A program made the translations under genes and the position numbers. A stretch of 18,935 nt of DNA, taken from assembly GCA_902489275.1 (NCBI GenBank), contig CABTZK010000030.1, forward strand, positions 1 through 18,935. Direction: 5' to 3'. The stretch comes from an uncultured Porphyromonadaceae bacterium. Its GTDB lineage: Bacteria > Bacteroidota > Bacteroidia > Bacteroidales > Muribaculaceae. A model generated the notes under the pieces. The model made no database searches, was not told the DNA's origin, and saw nothing but the letters and a program-made list of their open reading frames with translations. Positions 1-8,139 of this stretch are shown one piece after another (the first letter of the stretch is position 1; each line of letters begins with the position of its first letter).

Positions 1-690
1 GCCATTCCTAATCTCATCGCTCGTCGGCAGTACAATCAGCGCAGAAAACTGGCGAGACTGCTTGGCGAAAACATCCGTAAATCCATCGCTAAAGCCATTG
101 ACGGCGGTGAGTTTGCCTTCAGCATTGATTCCAAGCCGGCAAAGATTTGTCAGAGTGCACGTGCGAAAAGGTGTGCAGTGGGAAAGAGGGAGGCGGGCAC
201 GGCTCCAGCATGGGGATATTGTGCATCGCAAGGGATGCGCTGCTATGGCTACAAACTCCATGCCTTGTGCGGTACCACAGGCGTGATACACTCCTTTGAT
301 ATGACTGCCGCCAATGTGCATGACCTCCATTATCTGAAAGATGTGCGGTGGGAATATCATGACTGCGTGATACTTGGCGACAAGGGGTATCTGAGCGCTC
401 CCATTCAGCAGGACTTGTTCTCCTCGGCCAACATCATTCTTGAAGTACCATACAGGCTGAACCAGAAGAACTGGAGACCACCGACATGGGCGTACAAGAA
501 ATTCAGAAAGAGAATAGAGACGGTGTTCTCTCAGTTAGACGACCACCTGATGATGATACGCAACTATGCAAAGCAACCACAAGGCTTCTTTACAAGGATG
601 GCAGCAAAAGTCGCAGCTTTCACGATGTTGCATTATTTCAATTTTCTCAATCATAAGCCTATAGGACAAGTCAAGTACGCGCTAATTTAA
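1..690 (+). CDS. IS982-family transposase, 5'-truncated
   Basis: The reading frame is open from the first base to the TAA at 688-690, giving 229 residues against roughly 290-300 for full-length IS982 transposases, so the N-terminus lies off the window. The order of the visible motifs fits a DDE catalytic domain. The first Asp is in FSIDSKP (D43 of the visible part), the second in VILGDKGY (D127) and the Glu in RKRIETVFSQL (E173). The KRxETVFSQL block and the following arginine- and lysine-rich segment are typical of IS982. The enzyme would cut and join the element's ends. GTG at 178 could look like a start, but the first catalytic Asp lies upstream of it, so it is not the real one. No frameshift or internal stop is visible in this part. 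Confidence 0.88.
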   Translation, partial: AIPNLIARRQYNQRRKLARLLGENIRKSIAKAIDGGEFAFSIDSKPAKICQSARAKRCAVGKREAGTAPAWGYCASQGMRCYGYKLHALCGTTGVIHSFDMTAANVHDLHYLKDVRWEYHDCVILGDKGYLSAPIQQDLFSSANIILEVPYRLNQKNWRPPTWAYKKFRKRIETVFSQLDDHLMMIRNYAKQPQGFFTRMAAKVAAFTMLHYFNFLNHKPIGQVKYALI

Positions 691-704
691 TTCAACCAAC
701 GGGT
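691..704. repeat. candidate right terminal inverted repeat of the IS
   Basis: Right after the transposase stop comes TTCAACCAACGGGT. Read inward from the element's end this is ACCCGTTGG, which fits the ACCC start usual for IS982 ends. The left repeat is outside the window, so the match between the two ends cannot be tested and the exact boundary and target duplication stay unknown. Confidence 0.45.
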
Positions 705-733
705 ATTAATTATTCTTTAATAAGCCTCAATCC

Positions 734-765
734 TTTGGTAGAGTGTCAGTTTTTCCGTAACTTTG
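734..765 (+). promoter_or_regulatory. Bacteroidetes-type promoter of the etfBA operon
   Basis: TTTG at 734-737 (-33 element) and TAACTTTG at 758-765 (-7 element, consensus TAnnTTTG) are 20 bases apart, the spacing expected for the Bacteroidetes primary sigma factor. Transcription would start near 772, leaving a leader of about 88 bases before etfB. The leader holds a small 5-bp hairpin (ATAGC 774-778 with GCTAT 784-788) of unknown meaning. Confidence 0.7.
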
Positions 766-859
766 CGCCCGCGATAGCAATGCGCTATGCAGAGCACACG
801 CACGTGCCATTACTAAGAAAAGGCAAATAATTTTATAAAAAACATAACATCTGAACATT

Positions 860-1729
860 ATGAGTTTGAATATCATTGTGCTGGCCAAGCAAGTGCCCGA
901 TACTCGCAATGTGGGCAAGGATGCGATGAAAGACGACGGCACCATCAACCGTGCCGCGCTTCCAGCCATCTTCAACCCCGAAGACTTGAACGCACTTGAG
1001 CAAGCGCTCCGCTTGAAAGAGCAATTCCCAGGTTCCAAGGTGGGAATCCTCACGATGGGGCCTCCTCGCGCGGGCGAGATTATCCGCCAGGGGCTTTACC
1101 GGGGAGCCGACACCGGCTGGCTGCTCACCGACCGCCTGTTTGCGGGCGCCGACACGCTGGCTACCAGCTATGCGTTAGCCACAGCCATTCAACATATTGG
1201 CAAAGTCGACATCGTGATTGGCGGCCGCCAGGCCATTGATGGCGACACGGCTCAAGTGGGTCCTCAAGTGGCTCAAAAGCTGGGCCTGAATCAAGTGACC
1301 TACGCCGAGGAGATTCTGAAAATCGAAAATGGCGTGGCCACCATTCGCCGGCACATCGACGGAGGCGTGGAAACCGTCGAGGCTCCCCTGCCGGTGGTGA
1401 TCACGGTGAACGGCAGCGCAGCGCCATGCCGCCCCTGCAACGCGAAACTGGTGATGAAATACAAGTATGCGACCTGCCCCTTAGAGCGCACCGGGCAAGA
1501 GCCCTGGAGCGCGCTCTACGAGGAGCGAGACTACCTCACCCTGAACCAGTGGAGTGTGGCCGACGTGAACGGCGATGCCAGCCAGTGCGGCCTGAGCGGC
1601 TCGCCCACCAAGGTGAAAAAAGTGGAAAACATCGTGTTCCAAGCTAAAGAGAGCAAGACGCTCACAAGCAGCGATGACGACATCAACGGGCTTGTGAAGG
1701 AGTTATTGGAAGAGAAAATCATTGGTTAA
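860..1729 (+). CDS. etfB: electron transfer flavoprotein, beta subunit
   Basis: EtfB pairs with EtfA in a soluble flavoprotein that passes electrons between acyl-CoA dehydrogenases and other carriers. The protein has 289 residues, slightly longer than the usual 250-260. The N-terminal strand NIIVLAKQVPDT and the segment VVITVNGSAAPCRP (about 179-192) fit the nucleotide-binding fold of the family. The block GRQAIDGDTAQVGPQ (122-136) is the form known from electron-bifurcating EtfB subunits, where it lies at the NADH/FAD site; mitochondrial EtfB has a different sequence there. It is the first gene of a three-gene operon, 17 bases ahead of etfA. No strong Shine-Dalgarno is present before the ATG, as is usual in this phylum. 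Identity is secure; bifurcating activity is inference. Confidence 0.93.
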   Translation: MSLNIIVLAKQVPDTRNVGKDAMKDDGTINRAALPAIFNPEDLNALEQALRLKEQFPGSKVGILTMGPPRAGEIIRQGLYRGADTGWLLTDRLFAGADTLATSYALATAIQHIGKVDIVIGGRQAIDGDTAQVGPQVAQKLGLNQVTYAEEILKIENGVATIRRHIDGGVETVEAPLPVVITVNGSAAPCRPCNAKLVMKYKYATCPLERTGQEPWSALYEERDYLTLNQWSVADVNGDASQCGLSGSPTKVKKVENIVFQAKESKTLTSSDDDINGLVKELLEEKIIG

Positions 1730-1746
1730 TCGAAGAGACTGACAAG

Positions 1747-2769
1747 ATGGATAACGTATTTGTATATTGCGAGATTGAAGGCACTACCGTGGCCGAAGTA
1801 TCTCAAGAACTGCTCACCAAAGGCCGCAAGCTGGCCTGCGAGCTGGGCGTTGACCTCGAAGCTGTCGTTGCCGGCACAGGCATCAAGGACAAGGTTGAGT
1901 CACAAATTCTACCCTACGGCGTTGACCGGTTACACGTGTTTGATGCCGAGGGGCTGTTTCCCTACACCTCGGCACCGCACACCGACATCTTAGTGAACCT
2001 CTTCAAGGAAGAGAAACCCCAAATTTGCCTCATGGGCGCGACCGTCATCGGTCGCGACCTGGGCCCACGCGTGTCGAGCTCGCTCACCAGCGGACTCACC
2101 GCCGACTGCACGCAACTTGAAATCGGCTCCTACGACGACGTGAGAACAGGCAAGCACTACGACAAGTTGCTATACCAGATACGCCCTGCCTTTGGCGGCA
2201 ATATCGTGGCTACGATTGTGAATCCCGACCACCGCCCCCAGATGGCAACCGTGCGCAGCGGCGTGATGCAGAAAGCGCTCTACGAGGGCAAGGCAAAAGG
2301 CGAGGTCACCTATCATGATGTGGCCAAATATGTGCCGACCGCCGACTTTGTGGTCAAGGTGATTGACCGCCACGTCGAAGCCTCCAAGCACAACCTCAAG
2401 GGTGCGGCCATTGTGGTCGCTGGCGGCTATGGGGTGGGCAGCAAGGAAGGCTTTGACCTGCTCTTCAAGTTAGCCAAGGAACTCCATGGCGAGGTGGGCG
2501 CCAGCCGCGCGGCAGTAGACGCTGGCTGGATCGACAGCGACTGCCAAGTGGGGCAAACCGGTGTCACCGTTCACCCCAAGGTGTACATCGCTTGCGGCAT
2601 CTCGGGACAAATCCAGCACATCGCCGGCATGCAAGACGCGGGCATCATTATCTCCATCAACAGCGACCCCGATGCCCCCATCAACAAGATTGCCGACTAC
2701 GTGATTCACGGCACTGTGGAAGAGGTGGTCCCGAAACTCATTAAGTACTACAAACAAAACAGCAAATAA
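1747..2769 (+). CDS. etfA: electron transfer flavoprotein, alpha subunit
   Basis: EtfA carries the FAD-binding domain and forms the heterodimer with EtfB. The protein has 340 residues, a normal length. The C-terminal half is the classic FAD domain: GGYGVGSKEGFDLL, then GASRAAVDAGW, QVGQTGVTVHPKVYIACGIS, SGQIQHIAGMQDAG and INSDPDAPINKIADYVIHG, the most conserved EtfA signature. The N-terminal half (about 1-190) has the Rossmann-like fold shared with EtfB. The gene follows etfB by 17 bases and ends two bases before the acyl-CoA dehydrogenase start, so the three are almost certainly cotranscribed. Confidence 0.95.
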   Translation: MDNVFVYCEIEGTTVAEVSQELLTKGRKLACELGVDLEAVVAGTGIKDKVESQILPYGVDRLHVFDAEGLFPYTSAPHTDILVNLFKEEKPQICLMGATVIGRDLGPRVSSSLTSGLTADCTQLEIGSYDDVRTGKHYDKLLYQIRPAFGGNIVATIVNPDHRPQMATVRSGVMQKALYEGKAKGEVTYHDVAKYVPTADFVVKVIDRHVEASKHNLKGAAIVVAGGYGVGSKEGFDLLFKLAKELHGEVGASRAAVDAGWIDSDCQVGQTGVTVHPKVYIACGISGQIQHIAGMQDAGIIISINSDPDAPINKIADYVIHGTVEEVVPKLIKYYKQNSK

Positions 2770-2771
2770 CC

Positions 2772-4508
2772 ATGGCGAACTATTATAGCGATTATCCTGA
2801 AATTGCATTCCACCTGGAACATCCGTTGATGAGAAGAATCGTGGAATTGAAGGAGAGAAATTACGAAGATGCCCACTCACACGCCGACGCTCCAGTCAAC
2901 TACGAGGACGCGATTGAGAACTACAAGCGCATTCTCGACATCACTGGCGACGTGGCCGCCAACATCATCGAGCCCAACAGCGAGGCGGTCGACCAGGAAG
3001 GCCCGCACTTGGAAAACGGACGCATGATCTATGCCTCCAAAACCTACGAAAACCTCGATGCCACGCGCAAGGCCGGCCTGTGGGGCGTTTCCATGCCCCG
3101 GCAGTATGGCGGCTTGAACATCCCCAACACCGTGTTCTCCATGATGAGTGAGGTGATTGCCGCAGCCGATGCCGGTTTCCAGACGGTGTGGAGCCTGCAA
3201 AGCTGCATCGACACGCTCTACGAGTTCGGCAACGACGACCAGCGCGCCCGCTTCATTCCCCGAGTGTGCCAGGGGGCGACCATGAGCATGGACTTGACCG
3301 AACCCGATGCCGGCAGCGACTTGCAGCGTGTCATGCTCAAGGCCTCCTTTGACGAGGAGAACAACTGCTGGCGGCTCAACGGCGTGAAGCGTTTCATCAC
3401 CAACGGCGACAGCGACATTCACTTGGTGCTGGCTCGCAGCGAGGAGGGCACTCACGACGGCCGCGGCTTGTCGATGTTCATCTACGACAAGAACGACGGC
3501 GGCGTGGACGTGCGCCACATCGAGAACAAGCTGGGCATTCACGGCTCGCCCACTTGTGAGCTGGTCTACAAGAACGCCAAGGCCGAACTGTGCGGCAGCA
3601 CGCGCATGGGCTTGATCAAGTATGTCATGGCATTGATGAATGGAGCACGCTTGGGCATTGCTGCACAAAGCGTGGGCGTGGAGCAGGAAACCTACAATGA
3701 AGCCCTTGCCTATGCCAAGGAACGTGCCCAGTTTGGAAAGAAAATCATGCACATGCCGGCTGTCTATGACATGTTGAGCCGCATGAAGGCAAAACTCGAC
3801 GCCGGTCGCTCAATGCTTTATCAAACCGCGCGCTACGTTGATCTTTACAAGGCTCTTGAAGACATTTCACGCAACCGCAAACTCGAACCTGAGGAGCGTC
3901 AGGAAATGAAGAAATACACCCGCCTGGCCGATGCTTTCACACCGCTGGCCAAGGGGATGAACAGCGAGTATGCCAATCAGAATGCCTACGACGCTATCAG
4001 CATTCACGGTGGCTCGGGCTTCATCATGGAGTACAAGTGCCAGCGGCTTTATCGCGACGCCCGCATCTTCTCCATCTATGAGGGAACTACTCAGTTGCAG
4101 GTGGTTGCCGCCATTCGCTATGTGACCAACGGTACCTACTTGAGCATCATGAACGAGATGATGCAAGGCGAGGTGAGCGAGGCCATGAAACCGCTCAAAA
4201 CGCGTGTAGAGGGGCTTGTGAAACTCTATGAAGACGCTGTGAACACGGTGAATGAGATTGCCGACAATGAAGTTCACGACTTTTTTGCCCGTCGTCTTTA
4301 CGACATGACTGCCGAAATCATCATGTCGCTGCTCATCATCAACGATGCAAGCCGTGCCCCTGAACTCTTTGCCAAGAGCGCCAACGTGTTTGTGCGCATG
4401 ACCGAAGAACACGTCCTGGGTCACCACTGCTACATCAAGCACTTCAACAAGGAGGATTTGAGCAACTTCCGCGCTGCCGAGCCCGAAGTTGAAACTGCTG
4501 CCGAATAA
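2772..4508 (+). CDS. acyl-CoA dehydrogenase with C-terminal extension
   Basis: This FAD enzyme introduces a double bond between C2 and C3 of an acyl-CoA, or runs the reverse reaction, with Etf as electron partner. Visible family landmarks are SMDLTEPDAGSDL (about 172-184), RLNGVKRFITNGD (201-213), the segment ERAQFGKKIMHMPAVYDML (317-335), IHGGSGF (411-417) and IYEGTTQLQ (435-443). In the last one Glu437 sits where the catalytic base of medium-chain enzymes lies. With 578 residues it is much longer than the ~380 of simple acyl-CoA dehydrogenases: about 60-70 extra residues at the N-terminus and a helical C-terminal extension of about 125. Substrate chain length cannot be told from sequence. 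It starts two bases after etfA, so translation is probably coupled, and a strong terminator closes the operon. Confidence 0.93.
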   Translation: MANYYSDYPEIAFHLEHPLMRRIVELKERNYEDAHSHADAPVNYEDAIENYKRILDITGDVAANIIEPNSEAVDQEGPHLENGRMIYASKTYENLDATRKAGLWGVSMPRQYGGLNIPNTVFSMMSEVIAAADAGFQTVWSLQSCIDTLYEFGNDDQRARFIPRVCQGATMSMDLTEPDAGSDLQRVMLKASFDEENNCWRLNGVKRFITNGDSDIHLVLARSEEGTHDGRGLSMFIYDKNDGGVDVRHIENKLGIHGSPTCELVYKNAKAELCGSTRMGLIKYVMALMNGARLGIAAQSVGVEQETYNEALAYAKERAQFGKKIMHMPAVYDMLSRMKAKLDAGRSMLYQTARYVDLYKALEDISRNRKLEPEERQEMKKYTRLADAFTPLAKGMNSEYANQNAYDAISIHGGSGFIMEYKCQRLYRDARIFSIYEGTTQLQVVAAIRYVTNGTYLSIMNEMMQGEVSEAMKPLKTRVEGLVKLYEDAVNTVNEIADNEVHDFFARRLYDMTAEIIMSLLIINDASRAPELFAKSANVFVRMTEEHVLGHHCYIKHFNKEDLSNFRAAEPEVETAAE

Positions 4509-4535
4509 CACGATTCAAACTCGTTATATGCTGGT

Positions 4536-4574
4536 GGGACAACTCTTTCGCAAAAGGAGTTGTCCCTCTTTTTT
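4536..4574 (+). terminator. intrinsic terminator of the etf operon
   Basis: GGGACAACTC (4536-4545) pairs perfectly with GAGTTGTCCC (4557-4566), with further pairing inside, and is followed by a run of six T (4569-4574). This is a textbook factor-independent terminator 27 bases after the acyl-CoA dehydrogenase stop. Confidence 0.93.
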
Positions 4575-4577
4575 AGC

Positions 4578-4610
4578 AAAAAATTCGGCTCTTCCTTTGT
4601 CAAGTGCCGA
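4578..4610 (-). terminator. candidate terminator of the carbonic anhydrase gene
   Basis: On the minus strand TCGGC (plus 4606-4610) can pair with GCCGA (plus 4585-4589) across a 16-base loop and is followed by A and six T (plus 4578-4583). The stem is short and lies about 100 bases past the stop codon, so this is a weaker call than the plus-strand terminator next to it. Confidence 0.42.
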
Positions 4611-4708
4611 GGAATATATACTCGGGAGGCAGGATAAGAAGGTTTTTAGAAAACTGAAAACTGCTCACACCATGTCAATTTCTCCAAAGAAAGTGGTAGA
4701 TACCTGTT

Positions 4709-5248
4709 TTACAGCACTTCTGACAATTGGCCCGTATGCGAGTCAATGATAAATCCTCTCACCGTAAACCCACGTGGCATCAGGGGATGGCACTTAATAG
4801 TGTTTACTGTAAGTTTTACATCTTCTTCTACATCATCGAACCCGCTTAAAAATCTTTCTATATTCACGTATTTGGCAGCTTCTTGCAGAGACTCATCGCT
4901 GATACCTTTCTGTTTCATAAGGTCTATAAAGTGCTGGGAGTTCATCCTACAGAGTCCGCAATCAGAATGGTGGACTACCATAATTTCTTTACACTCCAGC
5001 TCATATACCGCCACCAATAACGACCGCATAACCGAGTCGTAGAGAGAAAGCATAGTGCCTCCAGCCACTTTAATAAACTTCGCATCACCGTTTTTCAATC
5101 CCATGGCTTTGGGCAGTAACTCGGTGAGACGTGTGTCCATGCAGCTCAACACTGCTATTTCTCTGTTTGGTTGCCCAGACGTAACATAATTTTCGTATTC
5201 TTTTTTTGCCACAAACTGAGCATTGTATTTCAAAATTTCTTCTATCAT
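4709..5248 (-). CDS. beta-class carbonic anhydrase
   Basis: The enzyme interconverts CO2 and bicarbonate in the cytoplasm, where bicarbonate is used by carboxylases. The 179-residue length fits the small beta-class type. The zinc site is complete: Cys36, Asp38 and Arg40 in SCMDTR, then His93 and Cys96 in HSDCG. The stretch FIKVAGGTM (57-65) is also a family hallmark. The gene converges on the etf operon and has its own promoter candidate about 130-160 bases upstream. Its surroundings are AT-richer than the flanking operons. The chosen ATG gives an N-terminus that fits the family; no upstream in-frame alternative was noted. Confidence 0.9.
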   Translation of the reverse strand: MIEEILKYNAQFVAKKEYENYVTSGQPNREIAVLSCMDTRLTELLPKAMGLKNGDAKFIKVAGGTMLSLYDSVMRSLLVAVYELECKEIMVVHHSDCGLCRMNSQHFIDLMKQKGISDESLQEAAKYVNIERFLSGFDDVEEDVKLTVNTIKCHPLMPRGFTVRGFIIDSHTGQLSEVL

Positions 5249-5376
5249 TGTTGTATAAAATTACGCGAGTTCGGATTAAAAAAGTCCTTTAAAAGTTGGT
5301 GATCTTGTTAGTTTTTTATAACTTCATATTTGAAAATCAACAACTTACAAAACAACCAAGCAATGATTATTAAAAA

Positions 5377-5410
5377 CAAAGTTACGGAAATTTTCTGTAT
5401 CATAGACAAA
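5377..5410 (-). promoter_or_regulatory. candidate promoter of the carbonic anhydrase gene
   Basis: On the minus strand TTTG (plus 5407-5410) is followed after 22 bases by TAACTTTG (plus 5377-5384), a full match to the TAnnTTTG consensus. Spacing is one or two bases longer than ideal. The implied leader is about 120 bases. Confidence 0.5.
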
Positions 5411-5740
5411 TTTAACAAAAATTTGAATACCGCGTAAATTCAACACCAAAATGCAACTACGTCTTCAAAGATAGGAAAAATTCTTCTTTCGGAGATTTGA
5501 AGTTGAGTTTTTAACTAAAGGTTTTCATTCAGAAGAAAGTCAACCGAAGACCAAGGGAAAAACCCAGCTTTGACACGCCTAAAGGCAAGTTCCTCGAAAC
5601 CTTCCCTAATTTCGCACTTGCTGTTGAACGCTACATAGCGATAAAGCTTGCGCCTCAATTTAAAAAAATAAGAAAAATCGCAGATTACTCAAATAAAAAT
5701 TGTAAATTTGCCAAATAGTGTCAAGACATAAGTAGGTAAT
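5411..5740. other. AT-rich stretch without a recognisable gene
   Basis: No convincing gene was found in these 330 bases. On the minus strand a run of about 55 codons (roughly 5525-5690) is free of stops but has no ATG start and matches nothing I recognise. The right end carries TAAATTTG (5703-5710), a -7 element match that could have served the broken Xre gene and the barrel gene behind it; no good -33 element is visible. Confidence 0.5.
5703..5710 (+). promoter_or_regulatory. -7 promoter element ahead of the Xre remnant
   Basis: TAAATTTG fits the Bacteroidetes -7 consensus and lies 31 bases before the ATG of the Xre remnant. The -33 position lacks a clear TTTG. It may now drive the outer-membrane gene starting at 5896, since no better element was seen between. 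Confidence 0.4.
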
Positions 5741-5848
5741 ATGCTGTTTTCTGAACGAATAAAAGAGTTACGTATGCAATATAAACTGCCACAACGCCAT
5801 TTGGCAGCAGCACTTGATATTGACACTGCGACTTATTGAAAGATAGAA
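5741..5848 (+). pseudogene. Xre-family helix-turn-helix regulator, N-terminal remnant
   Basis: From ATG at 5741 the frame reads MLFSERIKELRMQ, then LPQRHLAAALDID and TATY, followed by TGA at 5837-5839 and K-I-E in the same frame. This is the first two-thirds of a small Xre DNA-binding domain, as found in Bacteroidetes regulators next to restriction-modification genes; the familiar form continues Y-S-K-I-E-R-G. The stop sits exactly where the serine is expected, and after K-I-E the sequence no longer fits and meets another stop at 5879. So the gene is broken twice: by a nonsense codon and by loss of its 3' part. The translated peptide would be 32 residues. The family call rests on recall of the motif. 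Confidence 0.6.
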
Positions 5849-5895
5849 TTAATTAAAGCGTACAACTATTGTAACTTGTAATAAAGCAATTTATC

Positions 5896-8139
5896 ATGGG
5901 CCGAATAATAGAATTCATCTGCATTTTTTTGTTAATCCCAGTATCCTCCTTTTCTCAATACTGTGTACATGGAAAAGTAGTGGACGACCAAGGGAGCAGT
6001 ATAAACGGTGTCCAAATATCTCTTTATCGAAATGGAGAACTGGCGACAACGACACAGTCGGACTCGAGTGGCGAATACCGCACAAGCAAAGTGCCACAAG
6101 GGAAATATCACGTGGTAGCGAGCTGTCTTGGGTTCACAAGCAAGGAAGATTCAGTGACGATCAACCAAGAGACCCTTCTGAATATCTTGCTCGAAACGAA
6201 AAGCATTATGCTCGATGACATTGTTGTCAAGGGCAGCAATAGCCGTGTGACATCAAAGGGCCATGTTTTCTACCTGTCGAAAAAAGCCAAAGAAAGCGGA
6301 AACCCTTTTGTCGCCTTGCAGGAGATACCGCTGCTCTACAGCGACCCGGTCAATGAAAGCGTGCGTTCCTCCGACGGACAGTCGATGATCGTACTCATTG
6401 ACGGCATGCGAGTGAATTCTGGGATAAGCCCCATTGACCCATCGCGCATAAAGTCAGTGGAAATCATTGACGTAGTGGGGGCAAAGTATATGCGCCAGGG
6501 AGTGAAACGGATTATGAACATCAAACTGAAGAAAACCTCCCTATACACATACGCGCAACTGTCGTCACGTGCTGACTATCCGGAAAAATCCTGGTTTGCG
6601 ATGCCAAAGTTTGAGATTGGCAACAGCAGCCTCTCACTTTATGGCGATGCTTATTTCGGCACAGGCCACAGCAAGCAGGCGAGCAGCTACAGCCTCGCGA
6701 CGCCCATGCTCACCAAGGAATACTCGGGAGAGTCGAGGAGTAAACTCACTGACTACGATTATTCCCTGATGTCGAAATGGCGTATTACTGGGAAAGACTA
6801 CCTCGCTGCATATATTCAAGGAAACGCAAGCAAGGAAACCAATAGGAACGTCTCTCACGGTGAGCAGAACGAACACAGCATCACACGCAACAACACATCG
6901 GACTACAGCTCACACCTGTTTTCAGCAACAACGTACTACAAACATCTTTTCTCTGATGACGAGGAAATGGAGGCGTATGCCGTGTATTCTGACAACCACG
7001 CTGACAACACCAACAGCCTGGAAGAGAATGCTCATGAAACGGGAGGGGTGAACACGCAGAAATACATCAATGACCGCAAGTTGATGACCTTGACACTGGA
7101 CTACTCCAAAGATTTTGACAACGGCGGAAGCCTCAACTTAGGCAACGAAACGCAATACTCTTACGACAGGATTGAGAACAGCGGCATTGAAAGTTACACT
7201 TTCAGACACCACCGCTTGAATGAGTTCGTCTTTGCAGGATACAGCGGGACGCTGGCACGAAAACTGACCTACGATGCTACAGCAGGAATGGAATATGTGT
7301 CTATGAAATCCGACAGCGTTTCTCACCATTATTTCAGGCCGCGCCTGTCCATAGGCATGTACTACAATCTAACCAGTAGCTTGAGCACAAGAGTGAGCTA
7401 CAGCTACAGCAACACGCCACCATCTGTTGCTATGCTCTCCCCACACAACACGTCGGCCGACACACTCCTTGTCAGTCATGGGAATCCACTCCTAATGCCG
7501 TCGAAGACACACTCTTTCGATTGGAATGCGTCCTATTTCAAGGGTGGGCTGGGACTCAGCACAAGCGTATCCTACGCCCTATCGAGCGATGTGGCCGAAC
7601 CCATTCATCTTGCCGAAGACAACGGTGTGCTGCTGACGACCTATGGGAACATGGGGCACTTCCGCTCTCTGCAATTGAAATACGACTTGTCGTGGCGTGT
7701 AAAAGGATTCTTCTTCTTGACGAACATGGCCTACAACGTCGGTTACTACACCACCGTAGGGGCCAAAAAAAACGTCACCGGCATGCTGCTCTTGAGCAAG
7801 AAATGGGGAAAATTTGAAGCGCGGACTATTTTCTCCTATCAGAATCGCATCAATACAGAATTCTCCGTGACGAAGAACTACAACCCAGAAAGCAACCTCA
7901 CACTCTCATACAGTTTTACCCCAGACCTCCTGCTGTCGATAGGATGCACAAGTTTCATAGGCAATCCAAGAAGCAAGACGACGATAAGCACTGGCGCATA
8001 CAGGAGCGTCAAACACTTGACAAAAAAGACATTCACTCCATGGATATTATTCAGGTGGAGCATGAGAAAGAACGACAAGAAAAAAATTGAACTTGAAAAC
8101 AACATCATGCGGGACCACGAGGAAAGAATCAAACTATAA
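5896..8139 (+). CDS. TonB-receptor-like outer-membrane beta-barrel protein
   Basis: The 747-residue protein is predicted to lie in the outer membrane. Residues 1-20 form a signal peptide. Residues 24-100 are a carboxypeptidase-regulatory-like beta-sandwich (HGKVVDDQG through YHVVASCLGF). A plug-like domain follows at about 105-212, with IVLIDGMRV and SRIKSVEIIDVVGAKY. The rest is rich in alternating aromatic and polar strands, as in a 22-stranded barrel, and ends in a charged tail of about 25 residues. This order matches the Bacteroidetes outer-membrane beta-barrel family (OMP_b-brl_3 type) rather than SusC; no SusD gene is adjacent. Substrate is unknown. The gene looks AT-richer than its neighbours and lies between two broken genes, which suggests arrival by transfer. 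The ATG at 5896 is directly followed by the signal peptide and fits best. Confidence 0.85.
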   Translation: MGRIIEFICIFLLIPVSSFSQYCVHGKVVDDQGSSINGVQISLYRNGELATTTQSDSSGEYRTSKVPQGKYHVVASCLGFTSKEDSVTINQETLLNILLETKSIMLDDIVVKGSNSRVTSKGHVFYLSKKAKESGNPFVALQEIPLLYSDPVNESVRSSDGQSMIVLIDGMRVNSGISPIDPSRIKSVEIIDVVGAKYMRQGVKRIMNIKLKKTSLYTYAQLSSRADYPEKSWFAMPKFEIGNSSLSLYGDAYFGTGHSKQASSYSLATPMLTKEYSGESRSKLTDYDYSLMSKWRITGKDYLAAYIQGNASKETNRNVSHGEQNEHSITRNNTSDYSSHLFSATTYYKHLFSDDEEMEAYAVYSDNHADNTNSLEENAHETGGVNTQKYINDRKLMTLTLDYSKDFDNGGSLNLGNETQYSYDRIENSGIESYTFRHHRLNEFVFAGYSGTLARKLTYDATAGMEYVSMKSDSVSHHYFRPRLSIGMYYNLTSSLSTRVSYSYSNTPPSVAMLSPHNTSADTLLVSHGNPLLMPSKTHSFDWNASYFKGGLGLSTSVSYALSSDVAEPIHLAEDNGVLLTTYGNMGHFRSLQLKYDLSWRVKGFFFLTNMAYNVGYYTTVGAKKNVTGMLLLSKKWGKFEARTIFSYQNRINTEFSVTKNYNPESNLTLSYSFTPDLLLSIGCTSFIGNPRSKTTISTGAYRSVKHLTKKTFTPWILFRWSMRKNDKKKIELENNIMRDHEERIKL

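Larger units (their letters stand above)
1..704 (+). mobile_element. IS982-family insertion sequence, left part missing
   Basis: This is the right-hand part of an insertion sequence, made of the 3' portion of a DDE transposase gene and about 14 bases of flank ending in a candidate terminal repeat. The sequence starts inside the gene, so the left end and the N-terminal third of the transposase are absent. A contig ending inside an IS is the usual result of a multicopy element breaking an assembly. The right boundary at 704 is inferred from GGGT, the complement of the ACCC with which IS982 elements typically begin. The element lies about 30 bp upstream of the promoter of the electron-transfer operon. 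Confidence 0.75.

Noticed and set aside
2877..3752. Minus-strand open frame of 291 codons inside the acyl-CoA dehydrogenase
   Set aside because: It is a shadow of a gene with full family motifs; the composition is His- and Val-rich without recognisable domains.
4607..4625. Small palindrome CCGAG / CTCGG around an AT-rich loop
   Set aside because: It overlaps the candidate minus-strand terminator and is short; nothing marks it as an operator.
4489..4749. Plus-strand open frame running out of the acyl-CoA dehydrogenase end
   Set aside because: It overlaps the terminator hairpin and the convergent carbonic anhydrase, and has no protein-like character.
5525..5690. Minus-strand stop-free run of about 55 codons in the AT-rich stretch
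   Set aside because: There is no ATG start, no ribosome site and no recognised motif; it is too short to support a gene or a remnant.
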